Below are positions 29,155-39,017 of a stretch of 64,000 nucleotides of DNA, one piece after another. The notes under the pieces were generated by a model that did not search any database, had not been told where the DNA came from, and saw nothing but the letters and a program-made list of their open reading frames with translations. The stretch is taken from IMG/VR virus record IMGVR_UViG_3300033153_008203, positions 62,001 through 126,000 of that record; one strand, written 5' to 3'. Made by a program: the position numbers and the translations under genes. Within the stretch, counting starts at the first letter, position 1, and each line of letters opens with the position of its first letter. The DNA comes from a virus.

Positions 29155-32100
29155 TTAGCCCTCTATTAGTCTATCTATCATTTCAGCGGTTATTGTCCTT
29201 GAATTGTCATTTATATTAACGTTAACATTAGAAGGCATTTTCATTCTTTCCATTATTTTTTGGCTTATCTCATTATAGTCTACATTTGCAGATTCCCTAC
29301 CCCTAATTCTTACAACGCTTGACATAGGAGTTGTGTTTTGATCTACCATTGCCTTTGGCGTATGCTGCATAGCTTGTGGTGAACCTACTTGTCCAGCCTT
29401 TAATTGGCCTCCCTGTATACTCTCTGGATGTATATACTTAGGCTTAGCCTGAAAATTTAAGTCAGGTATAACCATCTCTCCTGCTGATCCTCGTGGAGGT
29501 CTTGATGGTGGTGCCATAATATTATGTCCGCCAAAAGGAGTCTCTTCTCTAGATTTTGCACCAAGATAAAAAAGTCCTCCCGCCAAAGCAGTTGCTGCTG
29601 CAACCATTGCTGTTCCTTTACCCATACCAGCAAATTGACCTTTCATCATAGTCTTCACATTAGCAGTAAGAGTTTCTACAGCAGAATATCCAGTTGCTCC
29701 TGATTTCATTGACAAAATAGGATCAGGCATCATAGCACCATGCATTGATCCGCCTGCTGCGTCTGCAGTTCTCAAGACTCGCATCGGATCACTTGCAAGC
29801 CTTAGTGCTGCTGCAGTAGTTGGTCCTTTGCGACCAATGTGCATAAATGCCTTTAGGTCTTCAGCTTTTACTGCTGAACCTTTCCTTGCCTTTAAAGATC
29901 TAGTAACTATTTCCTCGACATCTATTCCTTGTTCAGCAAGCTTACTCAAATCAAATCTTTTGCCTACCGCTTCAGATATTTGGCCTGCACCTTCTATTAT
30001 GCCTTCAGGACTCCTGGCACCACGAATAGCTTTCATTATTCTTTGCGACTCTCCAATCATTGCTTTAGCTTCTGCTGGAGTCATGTGCTTTGCAGATATG
30101 ATTTCCTGAGGAACATTTTCATACAATTGCTGTGCACCTGCTATTATTTTTTTATCTCCAGATGCAGCAGCGCTTTCAAGTATGTCTTCAAATGCAACAT
30201 CTAATGCTCCTATTTCAGATGTAACTGCCATCTTTAACTGTTCTCCTAGCTGACTGAATTCAACTGCTGCGGCACCAGATACAGCTCCTCGTTTTGCTCT
30301 ACTGAATATCGCTGCTGATTTTGCAAAGTCATCAAAGGTAGCAGTAAGCGTTTTGTGCTTTAGCATTTTTCTAGCAGTTTCTTGTTCCCTTTTATTCATG
30401 ACTGTTGTGACTATTACATTATCTCCATCATAGTCTCCTCTCAGCACTTTCATGACAGACTCGCTAGCTTCAAGCTGATGACCAAGTTCGTCAAGCTTAG
30501 AATCGTATCTTAGTCTAATTGGAAACGCACCTGTCTTACCTGTTATTGGATGTCTAGCTACTAAACCTTCAACAGCTTCTCCTCTTAAAAAGGCTTCACG
30601 CTGAGACTTTACAAATGCCTTATCGGTTGAGTCTGCCCACATCTTTTCCATAATATTGCGGCTTGCTTTAACCTCTGCTTCTCTTTCAATCCATCTTCCT
30701 GCTTCAGCAGAAGGAAATGGCCCTATGAATCCTGTAGCCTGACTCTGAACTCTCGTGTAAACAAAACCAGGAGTCTTGGCTTTACCTGCCGTAGCTCTAG
30801 CATATTGCGTAGAAAGCTCAATATCAAGATTCTTCATTGCAGCAGTAACGTCTTTCGCTGATTCCTTAGTCATTACAGCAGAAAGAAGTTCTGAGTATCT
30901 TTTAAGTGTTGATAGAGCCTCTCTTTTGCCAGCTTCACCAGGACGCGTTCCCATTCCAGTTACTTCAGTTATTGACGGCAAATACATATGCTTCTTAAGA
31001 CCGTATGTCTTTTGTTGCTCTTCTGTAAACTTTAGCAGCGTGCCTTCTTGACTCCATATTGTCTTGTCACTGGTTCGCCTAAGCATTGATCTATCAAGCT
31101 CCTGTGCACCAGCAAACTGTTGCTCTGTTAGCAGCTTAGAAAGGTTAGCGTCTCCAGCTACAGACAGCATTGCTTTTCTTAGTTCTGTTACAGCTCCGTA
31201 TGACTTGCCCAGTCTTCTTTGGCCTACAATCTCTGCGACTCCTTCTCCTGTAGGTCCTCCTAAACCGGCCTTCCATATTGCTCTTGTCTCAAATGATCCT
31301 TTTACCATCTCATGAGCACCAAGCTCTCCACCTGGAACAACCTGAGCTATACCAAATGCAAATGGGTTCCTTTTAATATATTCTAGTTCTTTTTCACTGA
31401 AATCTATAGCTCCAGACAGTATTGCACTGGATTCTTCTTTTATCTCTTTAGCATATGTGCCAAATACCATTCCAAACTCAACACCAGTTAAGCCATGCTT
31501 TCTTGACAATGCTAATAGCTTACGCTCAACACCATATGCTTGGCCTTGTACGTCAGAAAGATACTGTAATGGATCATCAGTAAACGCATTATTAACACCA
31601 GCTTGACTAAGGATATGTCTTAGCCCTGTTGTCATTTGATATTTTCTGGCTCTAGGATCTTTAAATAGTGCCTCATAATGCGTAAAAGCTTCTGGCTTAA
31701 TTCCTGTTCCTGAAACTTTTTGTGCATACTTAGCTAACATACTTGACTCTTGAGGCCTCAATACACTTTTTACTCCACCTTCTCCAAATACTTTTTGGGC
31801 TACGCCTCCTCTTACTTGTCTTTCTATCTCTACTGTTACGTAATCGGTGCCTGATGCCTTTTTTACACTCTTTATTATGTCTGTAATATCGTCACCAACG
31901 GTTTGAGATATTAGCTCATCTAAGTCTGATGTCTTTCCACCATATACAACCTCTCCTGCTGCAGTTGTTGTCTTTAGCAGCTCACGTCCCATACCTAGTC
32001 GTGCTCCTGCTGCCAACCTAACAGGTTTCCCTGTTGCTTGTGCTTCGACTATTTCTGGTGCCAAAGGAAGAATTCCAGAGCTCTCTAATATACGATACTT

Positions 32101-33588
32101 ACGTGTTGACTGAGTATTAAGCATTTCTGTAATCGTATCTGAAACTGCTATCTCTCCTTCTCTAACGCCAAGGTCCATCATGTCAGGCATATACAGCATT
32201 GGCATATTAAGGTCTCTTATATTGGCCATCTGTATTGCAGCTTCAGCTGTTACTGTCTTTCTTATTCCTCTTGCCTTCTCAAACATTCTTACACTCTGTA
32301 CTGCATCACTAGTAAGAGTTGTTTCAGGCCTTATAATATGAAGAGGTTTTCGCGCCCAACGTGTCTCTTCTCCAAAAGGAACAAGCTTAGTCAAATCTAC
32401 ACCACGCTGAAACGGATAGAACTGTCTACCACCTTCGGTTCTTATTATCTCTCCTTTTGGGCTATAGAATATGCCCGGTCTTGCTACTTGTTTCTCTATC
32501 CATGCTGGCAAATCTTCTGGAGCCATATCTTTTGGCAACTCTATATTGACTCTACTTGAACGCATTGTTTCCCAAACTCCAGAGACTCCAGTTTCAGGAC
32601 CAGCAGGCATAGCTTGAGGAAAAAAGTCCCCATACAGTTTTCTCATGTCTTTTAGATTGTCTTTTCCTTCCGCCTTAAAATGATGTAATCCAGCATCCCA
32701 CTTAGCAAGCAACCCATTCTTATTGACAAGGTCTTCTATAATGAACTCTCCAAAGTTTAATAATCTTCCCTTGGCTCCTTGACGCTCAAGAGTATCTACC
32801 TCTCCAAATATGTTAGATGCGAGAGAACTTACGGGCACACTAGAGGTCAATGGTATCTGCATTGTACGTCTTGCCCTATCAGCTCCAGTTGCCTTGCTTA
32901 TTCCGAACTGCATGACTGGTGCACCTGCGATCTCTTTAATACTAAAACCAGTGCTTACATCAAACTTATCAGGAAAGTTTTTACCTACAAGCTCTGAAAC
33001 TCTAGCATGTAGCTTAGTTGCATGTCCTTTGTGTGTGCTTCTATTAGTAATATCTAATACTTCTTCAGGTGCAAAGCTATATTCGGTTGTTAGTCTCTTA
33101 ACGTCTAAGTCGTCAACCATTGCAACTTGAGACCTTACATTCTTCATCAAAGATGTCCTTCCCATTCTTTGGGAAAGATTCTCAAGCTTCTGAACAAGTT
33201 CTCCAGAACCAACTGATGGAAGCCCATCAACCTCTAGCAACCCTTCGTTTCTCATTAGGTCTTGTACATCTGCAACACCTAAATGCCTAAAGGTCTGCAT
33301 TAAAGCATTACGAGTAGCATGCTCTAACTTGAAGCGCATATTCCTATCCCCTTTATTCTGAATCCTAATCAAGTCCTGAAGAATCTGCTGATTTACAGTC
33401 GTAGCTTTTACAAATGGCTCTTTGCTTCTAGGGTTAATCATGTTCTGAAGTCCCAGTCTGCCTTGACGAGACTTAAGCCTATATGGGTCTAAAGAATCTT
33501 CTACTGTCTTAAAGTTATACACGCCCTTAACATCACGAAGATGTTGCTTGAGACTTCTATTCTGTTTTTTTATCTTATTGTCTGACAT
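29155..33588 (-). CDS. Giant virion-region protein with RNA polymerase beta-prime-like DxDGD motif
   Basis: The start is ATG at 33588, sharing a base with the upstream stop (TAATG) and preceded by AAGGAAGG; a TTG at 33597 is less likely. That gives 1477 residues. Near residue 1052-1056 is GDYDGD, the DxDxD signature of the catalytic magnesium site of multisubunit-type RNA polymerases. After it comes NVIVTTV followed by EQETARKML, with the same spacing as the QMAVHV and AQLEARALM segments of bacterial beta-prime. About 40 residues before it is an RHP, where beta-prime has RAP. A hydrophobic span (AMVAAATALAGGLFYLGA) lies near 1350 and the C-terminus is extended. Position between chaperone-like genes and the hub suggests packaging in the tail. 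Other catalytic elements are not identified; a calcium-type loop is the alternative. Confidence 0.6.
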   Translation of the reverse strand: MSDNKIKKQNRSLKQHLRDVKGVYNFKTVEDSLDPYRLKSRQGRLGLQNMINPRSKEPFVKATTVNQQILQDLIRIQNKGDRNMRFKLEHATRNALMQTFRHLGVADVQDLMRNEGLLEVDGLPSVGSGELVQKLENLSQRMGRTSLMKNVRSQVAMVDDLDVKRLTTEYSFAPEEVLDITNRSTHKGHATKLHARVSELVGKNFPDKFDVSTGFSIKEIAGAPVMQFGISKATGADRARRTMQIPLTSSVPVSSLASNIFGEVDTLERQGAKGRLLNFGEFIIEDLVNKNGLLAKWDAGLHHFKAEGKDNLKDMRKLYGDFFPQAMPAGPETGVSGVWETMRSSRVNIELPKDMAPEDLPAWIEKQVARPGIFYSPKGEIIRTEGGRQFYPFQRGVDLTKLVPFGEETRWARKPLHIIRPETTLTSDAVQSVRMFEKARGIRKTVTAEAAIQMANIRDLNMPMLYMPDMMDLGVREGEIAVSDTITEMLNTQSTRKYRILESSGILPLAPEIVEAQATGKPVRLAAGARLGMGRELLKTTTAAGEVVYGGKTSDLDELISQTVGDDITDIIKSVKKASGTDYVTVEIERQVRGGVAQKVFGEGGVKSVLRPQESSMLAKYAQKVSGTGIKPEAFTHYEALFKDPRARKYQMTTGLRHILSQAGVNNAFTDDPLQYLSDVQGQAYGVERKLLALSRKHGLTGVEFGMVFGTYAKEIKEESSAILSGAIDFSEKELEYIKRNPFAFGIAQVVPGGELGAHEMVKGSFETRAIWKAGLGGPTGEGVAEIVGQRRLGKSYGAVTELRKAMLSVAGDANLSKLLTEQQFAGAQELDRSMLRRTSDKTIWSQEGTLLKFTEEQQKTYGLKKHMYLPSITEVTGMGTRPGEAGKREALSTLKRYSELLSAVMTKESAKDVTAAMKNLDIELSTQYARATAGKAKTPGFVYTRVQSQATGFIGPFPSAEAGRWIEREAEVKASRNIMEKMWADSTDKAFVKSQREAFLRGEAVEGLVARHPITGKTGAFPIRLRYDSKLDELGHQLEASESVMKVLRGDYDGDNVIVTTVMNKREQETARKMLKHKTLTATFDDFAKSAAIFSRAKRGAVSGAAAVEFSQLGEQLKMAVTSEIGALDVAFEDILESAAASGDKKIIAGAQQLYENVPQEIISAKHMTPAEAKAMIGESQRIMKAIRGARSPEGIIEGAGQISEAVGKRFDLSKLAEQGIDVEEIVTRSLKARKGSAVKAEDLKAFMHIGRKGPTTAAALRLASDPMRVLRTADAAGGSMHGAMMPDPILSMKSGATGYSAVETLTANVKTMMKGQFAGMGKGTAMVAAATALAGGLFYLGAKSREETPFGGHNIMAPPSRPPRGSAGEMVIPDLNFQAKPKYIHPESIQGGQLKAGQVGSPQAMQHTPKAMVDQNTTPMSSVVRIRGRESANVDYNEISQKIMERMKMPSNVNVNINDNSRTITAEMIDRLIEG

Positions 33589-36500
33589 TAAATCCAACCT
33601 TCCTTAACAGCGTTCTCGAATCCAACCTGCAATGAATCCCTTGTTATATCAAGATCTATTATGTTTTGCGGGTCCTTCTTTAGAAACTTATCTACAGTAA
33701 TATTAACGTCTTCGACCCCGTAACTAGCTAAGATATCATGTAAAGCTGCTCTCATATCACCTGCTGACATATCACCTTCCATATGTGTGACCTGCTCGAT
33801 TGCATCTTCATCTATGTATGGTTTGTATGGAAGAGTCTTTTCTCTTGACTCCCAAAGATTAAAGTCATGCACATCTTTTCCTTCATTCTTTACCACAACA
33901 AACTTAATATCCTCTAAGTCTGTCTGTGGATGAAACCCTACGAAATCATTCCTAGGCAATGGATGACTTTTAAAGTAGTCTTCCAGCAATCTCTCACGTT
34001 GAAAATCTGCATAGCTCATTGCTATATCTTCTGAGACATCATCTTCATAGTTTTTATAGGCAGCCATAGCAGACGGATCAACTGCTTGACCTTCAGATAT
34101 TCTTCGCCTATGAAGCTCCTCAAGCATCTCATGTTGTTCAGTAGAGAGACTTCCTTTTATTTTTCTCTCAGCAAACAGCTGATTCATCATGTCAAGATTC
34201 CACCTAGCTTGAACCAAATGACGCTCATGCTTCGGCAACATGTCCATTATGAGCTCTCTCTCTGATTCTGTAGATGCACGTGCAAATGCATCGAAATAAG
34301 GCTTGTCTCTCTTTTGCATCGCAAGCAATCCGTTAAGAGGATTTCCATATGGATCAGCTCCAAATGCTGTCCTACGTCTTATCTTTTCGTACTCTTCAGC
34401 AGTCTCTGTATCACCTTGTGTAAGCGCCAGATTCTTAAGTCTTGTAAACTTAACATACTTTAGTTTGTCAAAGTATTCTTCTATCTCGTTTCTTTCTTTT
34501 ATGTGTTGAGGTAGCTCTCTCACACCTGCATACTTATATCCTGCATAATGAAGCATTGGCCTCAAGAAGTTCTCCCATGGCCTATCCCAAAATGCAGCAG
34601 ATGTTCCGTATGCCTCTGCAGCAGCATACTCTTCTACAGCAGTCCTTGTCTTAGTACCAAGAAACTTATGGAACGGAGAAAAAGGAGTCAGATATTCTGA
34701 CGGATCATCAATAGCACGAATTCCAGTTTCCCAATATGCTCCAACTAGTTGCTCGAATGGATTATACGCAATCTGACCTGTTAGTTGTCCTGCAGACGCT
34801 TTATCATATTCAGCAAGCTCTGCTTCAAGCAGCATCCTATTTAGATTAACTCCTTCTCCAGTCCTGACTACAGCTCTTATTTCTGGCTTATCTGATTTTG
34901 TTTTAGAGTACTGCCTTAATATATCTCCAGACATCTCTATCTCTACCTGAGTTCCAGCAGCTACACCAAGACCTGCAAGCTCTCGTGATGCTCTCATTCT
35001 CCTTTGATTAGCCCTGATTCCTGCTTCTTGTTGTGTAAGCTCGTTGTTTTCTTTTATGGCCATTCTAGAGAATGCTGATTGGCTTGTCTTTAGTCCTGCC
35101 ATGGCTATTGTGACACCAGGCATTTCTTCTATCTCAAACTTGCCAGGCTCTATCATCTTGGAAATAGTGACAGTTCTTGTCTCAGTTTCACGATCTATAA
35201 ACTGCTTCTGTTCTCTGAATTCTTTAAATATTTTTTTCTGTTGCAACTGATCCTGAATCGTCTGATAAAGCTGCTCATCTCTTTCATTAAGAGTTCCTTG
35301 TTTACGCAGGCCTTGAACCATTTGCTTATAGAATTTAGTCTGAGGAGAATAAGGAGACACATCAGAAAGAATCTTATATCTCCACATTAGTGAATAGTTT
35401 TTTGGATCTATTCCCTCAAGCTCAGGATAAAGAGCTTCCATTCCTCTTCCCGGTAAGCGTAACTCTCCCTCTAGTATTTTGCCAAATGCAAAACCATGTT
35501 GAAAGTCAGGAGAAGGCTGGCCAGGTCCAGGCAACCATCCTGGCATTGTATTTTTTATTGGATTAAATAAATCTATGCCTCTACGTCTATGCGGATATAA
35601 ACGTCTGAACAGCTCTGTTGAGAGCGCTCCACCACCAATTTGGAGGTCCCAGTAGGCTCTCTCTATTCCAGTGGCTCTACTGGCAGATTCTAGCCTCTCA
35701 TACTGATCATAGAACTCCTCAGTACCGGTTAACATGCCTTTTGCTACAGTTAAACTATAGCCAGGTAGACCGAACATTTCTGTGAGCCTATAAGCCTGTT
35801 CACCAAATGCTTGTGTAGGACTGTATGGGTCTACAGGTATTCCTCTAGGAATCTCTCCAAGATCATATGCTGGTGTCTCACCAAATGGTCTAGGCAACCT
35901 TTTAACTTCCATCTGCCCAGGTCCATATCCATATCCTTCTAGCTCTCCTTTCATCTGTCCAATAGGAATAGACATCTGTCCTGGATCAGCTATACCTGGA
36001 CCAAATCCTGCTGGTCCAAACGATGGTCCAACTTGTCTCATCCATTCTTCGGTATGCATCAGCTTGGAAGGCTTAATTACCTGTCCAATTGTTGCTGCAA
36101 GCATTGGCCCAATGAAAGGAACATCTTCAAATGCTGGAGCTGTTACTGGAAACGGGAACTCATAATAATGTTCTTTCTCCCACTTGTATGGATCCATTAA
36201 GTATCCAATAGGATTATATATTGGATCAGATAAGATCTTCTGTCCTTCACTTCCATATAGGGCTTTAACTTTTCCCCGCGATAAATAAGACGGAATGAAG
36301 TGCTTACGGAAATACTGTATGCGCCCGCCTTCATAAGGAGAATTGTGAACAAGAAATTCTCCTGCCACAAACAAATGATCTTCATCGTCTATCTCAAAAT
36401 CATAAACTATATCATCATAATTATATGTCTCAACCTTTCTAATAACCGAAAACAGTCTTCCATCATAGATTTGCATAGATCTATTAGAACAGTTATTCTT

Positions 36501-38957
36501 AGTATAAAATCTTAATCTCCATTTTCCTTTAAAGTCATTCTCTTCTTTTGGGCCTATCCCACATAGCATACCTAAGTTAAGAGCCATTAGCCGCACATCT
36601 TCAAGCAAGTGTTTTCTAGAAGAGCTTATAATCATAGCAAACTTATCAAGATGCCCATCTCCTCTCCAATATCCTTCAATCAAGTCTTTCTTAAATGCAT
36701 CTGGAGCATCTAAGAATATTCTTGGAATACACTTGTCATTAAGCTTATGATCATTATCATAGAATAATCCATAAAAAAGCTTTGCTAAAATACTACTGCA
36801 TATTCTGACTATCCATGCACCTTCTATAGCTTTAGTAAAATTAGTCCTATGTTTAAAGGCAGGAGTTATATTAAAATATTTTTCACAAATCTCTACTATA
36901 TCATCAACTATCCATTTCTCTGACACAGCATGTACAGTTTCTATAAACTGTGGAACTTTACCATCTCTAAAAGAAAGATTTCCTTCTGCTAAAAAATACC
37001 CAAATAGTCTTCCTATATCAGCATTTAAGACTATATCACTAGAGATAGAATGTTTTCCACTCCTTTGGTAGTTTTTTGTATGCCAATTCTTTTGAGCAGA
37101 GTAAATTTTACCGTATTGCTCTATAATAGGAAAATCTATAAAATCAGCAGCACTTATAGTCTCAACACTGTTTTTAAGTTTTCTAAAAGGAGTCTCTACA
37201 AAGTCTCCATATTTAATATTCCTAGCTTCTTCCTCTATCAATTCTCCTTTTCTAATGATTGGCACAATATGATTCCCTGTCAGGTCGGTAGTATTGTCTC
37301 TATCGAATGCAGAAGAAAAGCTATACATAGTTTCATTTGCATCTCTAGTATAGATGTCTATGACTTTGACTTTTCTATATCCTCTTCCAACTAAGATATC
37401 CCCTACTTTGATATCTTCTGCACTAATGCTATGGTCCATGAAAAGCTTGCAAGTAGTTGATTTCATTAAACATCTTCCGGCCTCCCACCAGCGACCTTTT
37501 CTTATTGCAACTTCTTTTTCACCAGAGTATATCGCTGCAAGCTCTTCCGATGTCTCAGTACCTGCTATTGCTCCAGGAAAGAACGGTGCTGCAAATGCTA
37601 ATCCAAGAAGTCCACCTGTTCTCCTCAATGCACTAGAAAGATTTCTTTGTTTAAATCCTAGCTTCTTACCTATTCCAAAGAACGTATTATAGTTCTTTTC
37701 CTTAAACTTATTGGCAGCTATCAACGCAGCTTCAGCAGCGCCAACTCCTGGCCTCATTGCTTCACGTGCAGTATAGGCAAGTCTGGCTCCATATGCACCG
37801 AAGCCAAGCATTGCTCCTTTAAGTGGGAATGCAGATAAACCTAGTAAGCTTGTAGATCCTGGTGCTATCTCTTCCTGACGAGTTGCATACTCTTGCATGC
37901 CAGTGGCTTCCATAAGCTTGGCTTTCATGATCTTTGCTTGAGCATAACCACCAAGCACTGTTCCGCTTATCATGTTACCAGTTGCATAGTCAGCTAATTG
38001 AAATCCTTTCCATAGTGCTACAGCCGGCAACACTCTTCTTGTAAGGTAACGTCCTATAGTCTGATGTGCTACACCAGGCTTTATCTCTGGAAACACCTTG
38101 TTAAACGCTTTTGCTGCTAAAGAGCCTTGTACTTTTGGCCCAACTTTTGATTTTATTTTGTCAGCCAGATCACGCATTACTGGCAGCTCTGCTATCTCTG
38201 TAGGTGAAACTCTGAGAATCCTGTTGGTCATCTCAGTTGCACTTGTAAAGCCAAACCTAGCATAAGCGTGTGCTATATTTCTTCCACCTATAGGCAAGAA
38301 CTCTTTAGTTGAGAACTTGAGATCGTCTGCACCTATTGCTCTGACATAGTTTTTAAAAAATTCCGCCTGACCAAGTTCCCTATATGTTCTGAGCTTACTA
38401 GCTCTACCAAGTACTGTAGCGCCTAGTCCTTGTTTTTTAGAAACGTCTGCACCAATCCTAAGCTTACCTTCACTGAGGACAAGACCTCTTGACAAGATGT
38501 CGTCTTTATGCTTAGTAAATACATCTTTACCTAGAAGCTTTCCAAGATACTTCTGTCTACTTGGGTCGTCCCAGAATTGGCCTCTCCATGTTGTTTGACC
38601 AGATGCAACTCTTTCTAGTGGACTAAGTGCTTCACTTACTCTAAACGTAGATAGGATTTGTGCAGGTGATGCCCGTTCAACGAATTTGGCTGCACCTATA
38701 TATTTGTCCCATACCCTATCTTTCAGTGAGTATGCGACTCCTTTTTGTCCTGGTAATGGTATCGCTCCTGCTGCAAATACTGCTGCACCAACCATGCCTG
38801 CAGCTGCAAGTATAGATCTCTGTTCTCCTTCTGAGACAACAGGACGCTGAGGACCAGCTGCCCACATTGTGGGTTCAGTTGCAGGTGTACGATAATCTGT
38901 TTGAGTAACAGAAGTATTTTGATTTATTGGGAATCCAGGTATATCAGGTCTTGACAT
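33588..38957 (-). CDS. Giant virion protein (tape-measure position) interrupted by an intein
   Basis: The 1789-codon frame encodes a 1412-residue mature protein once the 377-residue intein (residues 496-872) is removed. The exteins join as WWEAGR-SPYEGGRIQYFRKH, an aromatic-rich motif that is probably conserved, since inteins favour conserved sites. Hydrophobic Ala/Gly spans occur at about 47-69, 375-395 and 447-466. The C-terminal half is charged and helical. It follows two tail-chaperone-like genes, the usual place of the tape measure, so tape measure or internal ejected protein are both possible. The ATG comes only about 8 bases after the T-run of a terminator, with no clear ribosome site between. 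No enzyme family recognised. Confidence 0.6.
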   Translation of the reverse strand: MSRPDIPGFPINQNTSVTQTDYRTPATEPTMWAAGPQRPVVSEGEQRSILAAAGMVGAAVFAAGAIPLPGQKGVAYSLKDRVWDKYIGAAKFVERASPAQILSTFRVSEALSPLERVASGQTTWRGQFWDDPSRQKYLGKLLGKDVFTKHKDDILSRGLVLSEGKLRIGADVSKKQGLGATVLGRASKLRTYRELGQAEFFKNYVRAIGADDLKFSTKEFLPIGGRNIAHAYARFGFTSATEMTNRILRVSPTEIAELPVMRDLADKIKSKVGPKVQGSLAAKAFNKVFPEIKPGVAHQTIGRYLTRRVLPAVALWKGFQLADYATGNMISGTVLGGYAQAKIMKAKLMEATGMQEYATRQEEIAPGSTSLLGLSAFPLKGAMLGFGAYGARLAYTAREAMRPGVGAAEAALIAANKFKEKNYNTFFGIGKKLGFKQRNLSSALRRTGGLLGLAFAAPFFPGAIAGTETSEELAAIYSGEKEVAIRKGRWWEAGRCLMKSTTCKLFMDHSISAEDIKVGDILVGRGYRKVKVIDIYTRDANETMYSFSSAFDRDNTTDLTGNHIVPIIRKGELIEEEARNIKYGDFVETPFRKLKNSVETISAADFIDFPIIEQYGKIYSAQKNWHTKNYQRSGKHSISSDIVLNADIGRLFGYFLAEGNLSFRDGKVPQFIETVHAVSEKWIVDDIVEICEKYFNITPAFKHRTNFTKAIEGAWIVRICSSILAKLFYGLFYDNDHKLNDKCIPRIFLDAPDAFKKDLIEGYWRGDGHLDKFAMIISSSRKHLLEDVRLMALNLGMLCGIGPKEENDFKGKWRLRFYTKNNCSNRSMQIYDGRLFSVIRKVETYNYDDIVYDFEIDDEDHLFVAGEFLVHNSPYEGGRIQYFRKHFIPSYLSRGKVKALYGSEGQKILSDPIYNPIGYLMDPYKWEKEHYYEFPFPVTAPAFEDVPFIGPMLAATIGQVIKPSKLMHTEEWMRQVGPSFGPAGFGPGIADPGQMSIPIGQMKGELEGYGYGPGQMEVKRLPRPFGETPAYDLGEIPRGIPVDPYSPTQAFGEQAYRLTEMFGLPGYSLTVAKGMLTGTEEFYDQYERLESASRATGIERAYWDLQIGGGALSTELFRRLYPHRRRGIDLFNPIKNTMPGWLPGPGQPSPDFQHGFAFGKILEGELRLPGRGMEALYPELEGIDPKNYSLMWRYKILSDVSPYSPQTKFYKQMVQGLRKQGTLNERDEQLYQTIQDQLQQKKIFKEFREQKQFIDRETETRTVTISKMIEPGKFEIEEMPGVTIAMAGLKTSQSAFSRMAIKENNELTQQEAGIRANQRRMRASRELAGLGVAAGTQVEIEMSGDILRQYSKTKSDKPEIRAVVRTGEGVNLNRMLLEAELAEYDKASAGQLTGQIAYNPFEQLVGAYWETGIRAIDDPSEYLTPFSPFHKFLGTKTRTAVEEYAAAEAYGTSAAFWDRPWENFLRPMLHYAGYKYAGVRELPQHIKERNEIEEYFDKLKYVKFTRLKNLALTQGDTETAEEYEKIRRRTAFGADPYGNPLNGLLAMQKRDKPYFDAFARASTESERELIMDMLPKHERHLVQARWNLDMMNQLFAERKIKGSLSTEQHEMLEELHRRRISEGQAVDPSAMAAYKNYEDDVSEDIAMSYADFQRERLLEDYFKSHPLPRNDFVGFHPQTDLEDIKFVVVKNEGKDVHDFNLWESREKTLPYKPYIDEDAIEQVTHMEGDMSAGDMRAALHDILASYGVEDVNITVDKFLKKDPQNIIDLDITRDSLQVGFENAVKEGWI
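36342..37472 (-). mobile_element. LAGLIDADG intein inside the giant virion protein
   Basis: A 377-residue intein. It begins at Cys496 (CLMKSTTCKLFMDHSI, then EDIKVGDILVG) and ends in the splice motif FLVHN, with His871-Asn872 followed by extein Ser873. Block B is TGNH (T560, H563). Between the splicing blocks lie two LAGLIDADG-type helices, LFGYFLAEG (651-659) and LIEGYWRGDG (759-768), each with an acidic residue at the catalytic position, so the homing endonuclease looks intact. Cys1, the TxxH motif, HN and Ser+1 are all present, so protein splicing should work. The sequence was read as one open frame with no frameshift. Confidence 0.93.
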
Positions 38958-38964
38958 AATTCAC

Positions 38965-39009
38965 AAAAAAATAAGGGGAGAAAACAACTACTTAGTCATG
39001 TTTCTCCCC
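38965..39009 (-). terminator. Rho-independent terminator-like hairpin before the giant gene
   Basis: On the minus strand GGGGAGAAA and TTTTCTCCCC form an 8-9 bp stem around a loop of roughly 15-20 bases. Seven T residues follow two bases after TTA. The stem lies right after the stop of the 204-residue chaperone-like gene and right before the ATG of the giant protein, with no promoter visible between them. Confidence 0.75.
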
Positions 39010-39017
39010 AGGTTTAA

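Noticed and set aside
29155-33588. Dockerin/EF-hand reading of DYDGD
   Set aside because: Only one such loop is present, and the RHP before it and the AR segment after it match polymerase spacing; kept as an alternative but less likely.
36197-36385. Short minus-strand frame overlapping the intein end
   Set aside because: An alternative frame of the intein and downstream extein; the main frame has all splice motifs.
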